DNA from: JAAYZK01 sp964535025
GTDB taxonomy: Bacteria; Planctomycetota; Phycisphaerae; SM23-33; FEN-1343
Length of the DNA: 38,405 nucleotides
Direction: 5' to 3'
NCBI GenBank assembly: GCA_964535025.1
Contig: CAZHRW010000075.1
Coordinates: 1-38,405, forward strand
A program made the translations under genes and the position numbers. The notes below the pieces were generated by a model. The model saw only the letters and a program-made list of their open reading frames with translations, was not told where the DNA came from and made no database searches. Below, in pieces: positions 7,769 through 16,700 of this stretch (the first letter of the stretch is position 1; the number at the start of each line of letters is the position of its first letter).

Positions 7769-10700
7769 CGTTCACCTCCGATCACGGTCACGTTCGGGCC
7801 CTGCGGCTCGCCCCGCCGGGCGGGAAGGCGAACCGATCGCGGCGCCACCCCGCCGTCCAGGGTCGCCGGCGTGTTGGCCGGCAGGCGGTCCTCGTCGCTC
7901 CTGCTCGCCCCGTCACCGAACAGCGCCTGGTTGTACGGCGCCAGCGACTCGGGCCGCAGGTGCGTCCGGTCGATCTCCCGGCGGGTCAGGCGCTGCGCAT
8001 CGGTCTCGTCGCGGATGATCTGCGGCGTCAGGATCATCAGGAACTCCGTACGCCGCTCTTCCTGGGTGGTTCGCTTGAACAGCCGGCCCAGCAGGGGCAG
8101 GTCGCCCAGCAGCGGGACCTTGGTCTCGATGTCGTCCTTCTGCGTGTCGATCAACCCGCCGATGACAACCGACTGGCCGTCCCGCACCGACACGGTGGTG
8201 CTGGCCTGGCGGGTGGAGAAGATCGGCGAGGACGCCCCGCCGCCCAGGTCGAGGGACGTCCCGGACTGCGACGACAGTTCCGGCTTGACGTCCATCAGGA
8301 TGAACCCGTCGGGGCTGATCCGCGGCGTCACGTCGAGGATCACGCCGACCTCTTCGTAGTCGACCGAGTTGATCACGCCCCCGCTGTCGGTGATCCGCAT
8401 GTTGGTCAGGTAGGGCACCCGCTCGACGATGTTGATCATGGCGGGATGGTTGTCCATCGCCGTGATCGTCGGCCGTGCGATCACCTCCAGGTTGCCCCGG
8501 CTCTTGAGCGCCTGGAGGAAGAACTTCACGTCCCCGCCCGTCACGGCCAGGTTCAGCCCGCCGTCCAGGAAGCCGCTGCTGCCGACGGTGCCGAGGAAGG
8601 TCGAGGCGTTCAGCAGGTTCTCGGTATCCCACTCGAACTCCATCTGCAGATCCCAGTCGATGCCCAGCTCCATCGACTCGTCGAGCCGGACGGCCGCCAT
8701 GATGACCCCGATGTGCACCTGGGGCTGGGGCTGGTCGAGCTGATCGATCATCGACAGGATCGTATCGAGGTACCGCTGGCTGGCGGCGATCAGCAGCGTG
8801 TTGGACGTTTCGATCTCCGAATCGCCGATGGTGGTCGTGTTGGTGACCGCCACGACCGACACCTCCTGCTCCAGCAGGCGCGGGACCGCCCCCGCGTCCC
8901 CGCCCATCGCGTCGATCAGCCGCTGGCGCTCGTCGTCGAGCCACTGGCGGACCGCCTCCTCGATGTCGGTCGCCTTGGCGTTCCGCAGCCGGTAGACCAC
9001 CGGCACCCGCTCGAGGCCCGGATCGGCGTCCAGTTCCTCGATGACCTGGGCGGCCATCCCGACGTACTGCTCGGACCCACCCAGCAGCAGCCGGTTGGTC
9101 CGCGTGTCGACGGTTACCGTCAGCGACGCCTTCGCCGCCGTGTCCATCGTCACGCTCGCGCTGCCCGGCGTGCCGTCGGCCGTCGTCAGCGTGTAGCTGG
9201 CGGCCTTCGGGTCGCCGTCGCTGCCTTCGAGGCGGAACAGTTCGCTAAGCACCGTGGCCATCTGGGCGGCGTCGGCGTTGACCAGGCGGAACACGCGGAT
9301 CTGGGCGGCCGGGGTGGCCACCGAGTCGAGGGCCTCGATGAGGTTGGTCAGCAGGTTCATCGAATCGGCCGCCGCCACCACCACCAGGGCGTTGGCCCGC
9401 GCGTCGGGGGTGACCAGCACGCCCTCCTGCAGCGCGCGGCTGATGATCTCCTTGCCGCCGGGCAGCGTGCGGATGAACTGGATCATCGCCTGGCGGGTCG
9501 CGTCGTCGCCGCCGGGCGCCCGCGGCGCCGAGGTCAGCGTCTCATCCAGCAGGTCGGCCAGTTCCGTCGCGTCGGCCTGGCGCAGGGGGATCACGCGGAT
9601 CTCCATCACGTGCGTGACGTTGCCGGCGTCGAGCTTCTCGACGATCTGGCCGATCCGTTCGACGTCGGCGGCCCCGCCGCTGACGATGACGGCGTTGGTC
9701 CGCTCGTCGGCGCTGATCGACAAGCCGATCTTCTCCAGCCCGCCCTGGCTCTCGTAGAGCTGGGTAATTGACTCGACCACGTCGGCCGCCCGGCCCTTGT
9801 GCAGCGGGAAGACCGCCGGGGCCTCCCCGCGGGGCTCCCCGTCGCCGTCCAGCCGGTCGATCATCGCCTCGATCTGGGCGAAACACTCCCGCCCGCCGGC
9901 GACCAGCAGCGTGTTGGTGCGCCCGTCGGAAACGATCGTCACCTCCAGCAGACGGCCGCTGGAGCCACTGGCTTCCTCGGCGGCGCGCTTGGAGGCGAAG
10001 AACTCCCGCAAGGTGTCGGCCAGCGTCTCGGCGTCGGCGCGATCCAGCGTGTACAGCCGTACGTCGCCCAACAGGCCGTACCCGTCGGTGGCGTCGAGCT
10101 GGGCGATGATCTTCTCGATCACCGCGAAGTTCTCCCGCGAGGCCGATACCACCAGCACGTTGGTCCGGATGTCGGCGACGATCGACACCTTCTCGCGGGC
10201 CTCGATCAGGTCACTGTCGCCCCCGGCGGCCAGGCCGGGCTTGTACAACCCGTCGCTGACCAGCCCCTCGAGCAGATCGGCGATCCGCTGGGCGTCGGCA
10301 TTGATCAGCGGGTAAAGCCTCACGATGCCCTCGACGGCGGACGGCTCGACGTCGACCTTGGCCAGCAGGTCGCGGATCATCTCGAGGTTCTCGCTGCTGG
10401 CCGAAATGATCAGTGCGTTATTGAGGGCGTCGACCTCGACGTTCACCTGATCCTGCGGGGCCGGCTCGGTGCCCTGCGGGGTCATCGCATCACGACGCGC
10501 GTCGAAAATATCCTCAATCATCGGACCGACGACCCCGGCGTCGTTGTGGGTCAAGGCCAGCACCGCCAGGTGCACCGACGGGTTGACGGGCTTGACGTCG
10601 AGCCTGGCCAGCAGGTCGGTCAGCACCTGGCTGTCGGACTCGTTGGCGACCACCAGCAGGCAGTTGGTCCGCGGCTCGGGCAGGATGATGGGTTTCTGGC

Positions 10701-13700
10701 GCTCGAGGTCCTCGGTCCGGGCGGCTTCGTAGCGCCGGTCGAACAGGTCCTGCAGCATCGTGGCCATCGTGCCGGCATTGGCGTGGGTCAGCGGGAAGAT
10801 CCGCACCCCGTTCATCGCGCCGGCCCCGGGGATGTCCATCGAGGCGATCACGTCGGCGATCAGCGGCATCATGTCCTTGCGGGCGGCAATGACGAGGGTG
10901 TTGGTGGCCTCGTCGGCCTGGATGGTCAACGCCGCGCGGGTCCGCGGGAACTGCGTGGCCAACTGCTCGCCGTCGGGCAGCGTGCGCACCAGGCGGGTCA
11001 CGTGCGTCCGCATGCCCTCGGCGGCCGGATCGTCGCCGCCGTCGTCTTCGGCGAAGACGGCTTCGAGCACCTCGGCCAGGCGGACCGCGTCGGCATGTTC
11101 GAGCTTGAACAGCCGCACCTCCGTGGCCACGCCGGACGCCTCCTGGTCCAGATCCTTGATGACGCGGGCGGCCAGTTCGAGCGTGTCGGGCGCCCCGCTG
11201 AGGATCAGCGTGTTGGTGCGGGCATCGGCCGAGACGTTCAGCGGCTTGACCAGGGCGCGTCCCGGCTGGGTCGCCGGCTCGGCGCGGCCGGCCACCGGGC
11301 CGCCGGGGCGGCCGGCCAGTTGATCGGCGCCCTCGGCGAAGATTTCCTGGAGCACTTCCACGACGCTGGCGGCGTCGGCGTGCTCGAGGTGGGCGATCCG
11401 CACCTCGACCGTCTCGCTGATCGGCACGGTATCCATGATCGCCACGACCGCCGCGAGAGCGGCGACGTTCTCGGGCGTCGACGAGAGGATCAGCGCGTTG
11501 GACCCGCTGCCGGAGGGATCGGCGTTGATCTTGATCGGGCGGGTCAGGTCCAGTTCCGGCACCGCCCGACCGTCCGGCCCTACCACCTTCAGCCGGCGCA
11601 CCTGCTCCTGCAGGGCCCGCGCCTCGGGGGTGACCTGGCCCTCGCTGCTGGGCCGGAGCATCTCGTTGAGCACGTCGGCCAGCGCCTCGGCCTCGGCCTT
11701 CAGCAATGGAATGATCCGCACCTCCGTCGCCGGCGTGGCCGGCTCGACATCCAGGGCCGTGAGGATCTTCTCGATCTCCTCAAACGCCTTCGGCCGCCCG
11801 GTCACCACGATCGACCGCGTCGGCTCATCGGCCACCAGCCCGATCGGCTGGTCGGGGTTGGCCCGGCGGTACTCCTGCAACATGGTGTCGAGCAACCCGA
11901 TCACCTTGGACGGCCGGGCGTGTTCCAAAGGGTAGATCTTGAATTGCACCTCCGGGCTGACCGTCTCGGTGTCGAGCTGTTCGATCAGCCGGGCGGCGTC
12001 CTCGATCCGCTCGGCCGAGCCGGCGACGACGATCGACCGGGTCTGCTCCAGCGCGGTGATTGTCACCGCGTCCTCGGCGCGGCCGGACCGGGCGATCCGC
12101 TGGAACATCTGGTTGAGCGACTGGGCCACCCGCGTGGGGTTGGCGTGTTCGAGCACGAACAGCCGCATCTCCGGCCGCGTGGCCGCCGCGGCGGTGTCGA
12201 GCGACTCGACCAACTGGCGGATCATCTCCCAGTCCTCGTCGGACGCCTCGATGAGCAACTGCCGCTGGTTGGGCAGCACCGTCATCTCGAACGGCAGGGT
12301 GTCGTCGCCGGCGCCGGCGCCTCGCCGCGGCGGGGCCGAGCCGCCGAACAACTGGCGGATCGCCTGCTCGACCTCCTCCGGATCGGCGTGCTCGAGCTTG
12401 ATGATCCGCGGCTCGCCGCGGCGGGGGTTCATCTCCTCGATCTGGTTGACCCACTGGCTGACCTGTTCGAACTGCTCGGCGGTGCAGGCGAGGACCAGGG
12501 CATTGGCCCGCTCGTCGGCGGTCACCGCGATCGGCTCGACCGTCGAACCCGTCCGGCGGGCCGAGGCGACCTGCTGGTTGTGCAGGTCGCTGACCCGCTG
12601 GGCCATCTGCGCCGCGTTGGCGCGGGTCAGCGGCAGGATGAACACGCCGGCGGCCTGCGAGCCGGCGGCGTGGAGCTGCTCGGCCATCGCGCGGATCCGC
12701 TCGAAGGTGTCGTTGTCGGCGCGGACCAGCAGCGTCCGCGAATCGCGGTTGCCCTCGATGACCACCGTCGCACCGGCCGAGCGGCGGCCCCGCGCGTCGG
12801 GGGCGAACACGCGGGTGAGCACCTGGGCGGTCGCCTCGGCGTCGGCGTGATCGAGCGGGATCGCCCGCACCAGCGATTCGCCGCCGGGCGTGGTGTCCAT
12901 CTCGGTGATGATCGCGGCGATCCGCTCGTGCTCGTCGGGCGTGGCGCTGATGACCACCGAGTTGCTGCTCGTGTCGGCGGTCACCCGCAGGGCCGCGCCG
13001 GCGGCGGGCGTGCTGCCGCGACGGCCGGGGCGCCGGGTGGAGGTCGACGACGTGTCGAACGTCCCCTGCACGGCGTTGGCGACCTGCGTGGCGTCGGCGT
13101 GGCGGATCTTGTAGACCCGCACCACCGCTTCGCCCGCGGCGGCCTGGGCTGCCTGCACATCGTGGAGCACAGTGGCGATCAACTCGTGCTGATCGGCCGA
13201 GGCCGAGACGATGAGCACCCCGGCGGCCGCGTCGGCGGTGACGATGACGGGCGTCCGCTGCCCCTGGGCCAACGTCCGGCCTCCGCGTGGGCCGCGGGCG
13301 ACGGCGGCGTCGGCGAAGATCGTCTGGATCGTCTCGGCGAGACTGTTCAGGTCGCCGCCGCCCACCGGGTAAAGCCGCACCACCGGGCGCGTCGACTCGC
13401 CGGCCGACTGATCGAGCTCCTGGACGATCCCCGCGATCACGGCCATCGCCTCGGCCGGGGCGGAGACGACCAGGCTGTTGGTGGCCCGGTTGGCCGTCAC
13501 GGCGACCATGCTAGATGCATCGACCTGGACGGGGCCCTCGGGGCCGTCCATCTCGAGCATCTGGCGAACCATCTCGGCGCGGGCCAGGTTCGGCTGGCTG
13601 CGGCCGGCCCGCGAGGCGCTCGGCATCGCCGAGAGACGAAACAACTGCTGCAGGTTCTCGGCCACCTCGGTCGCGTCGGTGTTCTTCAGCGGGAAGGTAC

Positions 13701-16700
13701 GGACCTCCGTCACGACGGTGCTCACCTGGTCGAGCCGCCCGATGATCCCCTCGATCATGTCCAGCTCCGTCGGCTTGGCCCGGACGATGATGTGGCGGGT
13801 CCGCGGGTCGGCGACGACGGCGATCCGGGGCGTCGGCGCCGGCGGCTGGGGCTGAGGCTGGCGCTGCCGGCTGGAGGTGCGGTCGTCCTCATCGTCGTCG
13901 CCCCGGCTGGGCTGGCGCTGTTGCGGCCGCTGCGTTCGGGCGCGGGCCTGGGCCGTGGGGTTAAACAGTGCGTTGAGCGTGGCGGCGACGGCCTCGGGGT
14001 CGGCCTGCTCGATCTTGAACCAGCGGAACTCCTCCTCGGCGTTCTGCGCACCCATCGACAACTGGGTGATCAGGTCCTCGACCGTATCCAGGTCCTGCGT
14101 GGTGCCCGAGACGATCAGCGAGTTGGTGACCTCGTCGACCGCGATCAGCACCGGCGGCCGCATGGGCTCGTCGGCGGACGGCGGGGGCGCCTGGCCGTGC
14201 ACGTCGTCGGCCGGGCGGATCGTCCCGTCCCGGGCCGGGGCCGTGGCGGTGACCTCCCGCCCGTTCCGCGCGGGAAGCTCCTCGACAACCTCCATCGACC
14301 CGTCGGACACCTGCGGATAGATCCGCCGCAACTGCTCGGCCAGCTTGTGCGCCTTGAGGGCCGAGACCGGGATCACGCGGACCGTCACCGTGGCGACGCG
14401 GTCAACCTCCTGGATGATCGGCTCCATCCGGCGAAAGTCGAGGTCCTTGGCGATGATGGTCAGCGAGTTGCTGAACAGGTCGCTCTCGATGATCGGCGCG
14501 CTGGGCCCCTCCTCGGGAAACATCATCCGAAGCTGGTCGGCCAGGTCGTACGCGTCAGCGTTGACCAGCGGAATGTAGTGCACCTCCCGGTCGGTGGTCA
14601 CCGGCTGTTCCAACTGGTTGAGCAGTTCTTCGAACATCGTGAAATACGCCTCGGTCGTCGAGACGATCAGCGAGTTGGTCCGGGTATCGGCGCTGATGCT
14701 GAAGGGCACCTGTGGGCTCGACGCGCGCCCGCGGCCGGCCGAAGCGGCGGGGACCTGCTTGATCATGTCGCGAAACAACGTGCCGAGCTGGTCGGCGACG
14801 TTGGCGGCGTCGGTATGCTCGAGCTGGTAGGTGCGAAGCTGCGGGGTCGTGGAATTGCCCGACCCGTCCAGGCGGCGGATCATCTCCACCACCGCCGGCA
14901 CCTCGGCGGCCGGGCCGCGAATGAGCACGCTGTTGGAATTCGGCTCGGCGGTCACGGTGACCGTATCTCGGTCGGACCCGCCGGCCGGCGTGCGGACGTT
15001 CCGCCGCGTGCGCAACGCCGACGCCCGCTCGGCCGCCAGCGACGCGGTGACCGCCTCGGCCAGGCTGGCGGCCTGGGCGTTGTCCAACTGCACGATCTCG
15101 ATCACCGTCCGCCGGCCGGCGTCGGCGACGTCGAACTGGGCGATCAGCTCGGCGGCCAGGGCGATCTTCTCCGGCGGGCCCTGGACAATCAGGCTGTGCG
15201 TCGACGCCTGCGCCGCCACGCGGACCGCCGGTCCGTCCGTCAGCCGCAACTGCGGCACCCGGCGGCCTCGAGCGTTCGTCGACGTCGTCTCCGCTTCGAG
15301 CATCGTGCGGAGCAACTCGGCCAACTCGTCGGCCTCGGCATACTTCAGCGTGAAGACCTTCGTCTCCTCCGTCAGTTCCGCCCCCGCCTCCAGCGAAGCG
15401 ATGAGTTCCTCGATCACGACGTACTGCTCGGCCGTCGCGGCCACCAGCAGGGTGTTGCTGGCCCGTTCGGCCTCGAAACGCGGCTGGGGCTCGCCGCCGG
15501 TGGTCGTCGGGGCTTGGATGCCACGGCGCCCGCGCTGCTGTTGCTGCTGCTCGGCGAAGAGGCGCCCCAGCGAACGGGCCAGTTCCTGGGCATCGGCGAC
15601 CTCGAGGCTGTAGCTGCGAGGCAGCAACGGCTCGGAGCCGCCGGATTCCACGTCCAGCGAGAGGATTAACTGGATGATCGGCTCGAGCTTGTCGGCCGGC
15701 GCGTCGATCACCAGCGCTCGGTCCCCCGGGGCCGGCGCGATGGTCACGTGATCGTCCGCACCCGTCAGGGACGGCACGCCGCGGCGTCCGCGGGCGCGGG
15801 GGTCCACCGACGAGGCGTACAACTCGGTCAGCATCGGGGCCAACTCGGCCGCCGAGACATGCTCCAGCGGGTGGATCCGCGTCTCCCGGGCCGTGCCGCT
15901 GGTGGCTGCGTCGAGATCGGCGACCATCGCTTCAAGCTGCGCCCGCTCGGCCGCCGGACCCCGCAGCAACACCATGTTCGAGGTGGGATCGGCGGCGACG
16001 AAAACCTCCTGCTGGCCACCCCGCACCGCCCGCGGCAGCATGCTCTTGAGTGTGGCGGCCACCTGGTTGGCATCGGCGGCGGTCAGTTGGATCATCGTCA
16101 CCGCCTCGGCGTCGGCCGCGTCGGCTACGTCCAGTTGCCCGACCAGTTCGGTGACCCGCGCGATGTCCTCCTGCGACGCCGTCACCAGCAGCGCGTTGGC
16201 CTGCCGGCTGGGGGCGATCTGGATCGGCATCGACGGCGCCCGCCCGCCCCGCCGTACGGGGCCCAACACCTGGCGGAGCGTCGCGGCCATCTCCTCGGCC
16301 GAGGCGTGAGCCAGCGGGATCAACTGCGTCGTCGTGTCGCTCGACGCGGTCGCCATCTCCAGGCCTGCCAGGACCTTCTCGATCCGCGGCCATTCGTCGG
16401 CCGGCGCGGCGATGATCAGCGTGGAGCTGGTCGGGTCGGCCTCGACGCGGATCCGCCCGCCGGTCAACTGCGGCGGCAGGCGGCGATTCCGCGATCCCCC
16501 CCCTGGGGTGCTTTCGGCCAGGACGCTCGACAGGCTCCGCGCCAATATGCGCACGTCACCGTTGTCGATGTGGACGACGCGCACCTCCAGCGTTTCAGTT
16601 GGGCTCTGGACGTCCAACTGCTCGATGAGCGTTGCGGCGGTGTCGAGGTCCCCGGCCGACCCGGCGACAATCAGCGTGTTGGTGGTCGGGTCTGCCGAGA

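Noticed and set aside
9799..15669. A 1,956-codon open frame on the plus strand opposite the secretin gene
   Set aside because: It lies antisense to the repeat array, shows no domain or signal and has poor codon-position bias. High GC and the absence of certain codons in the secretin keep the opposite frame open; the same explains the other long antisense frames at 331-2256, 5334-7337 and 15748-17475.
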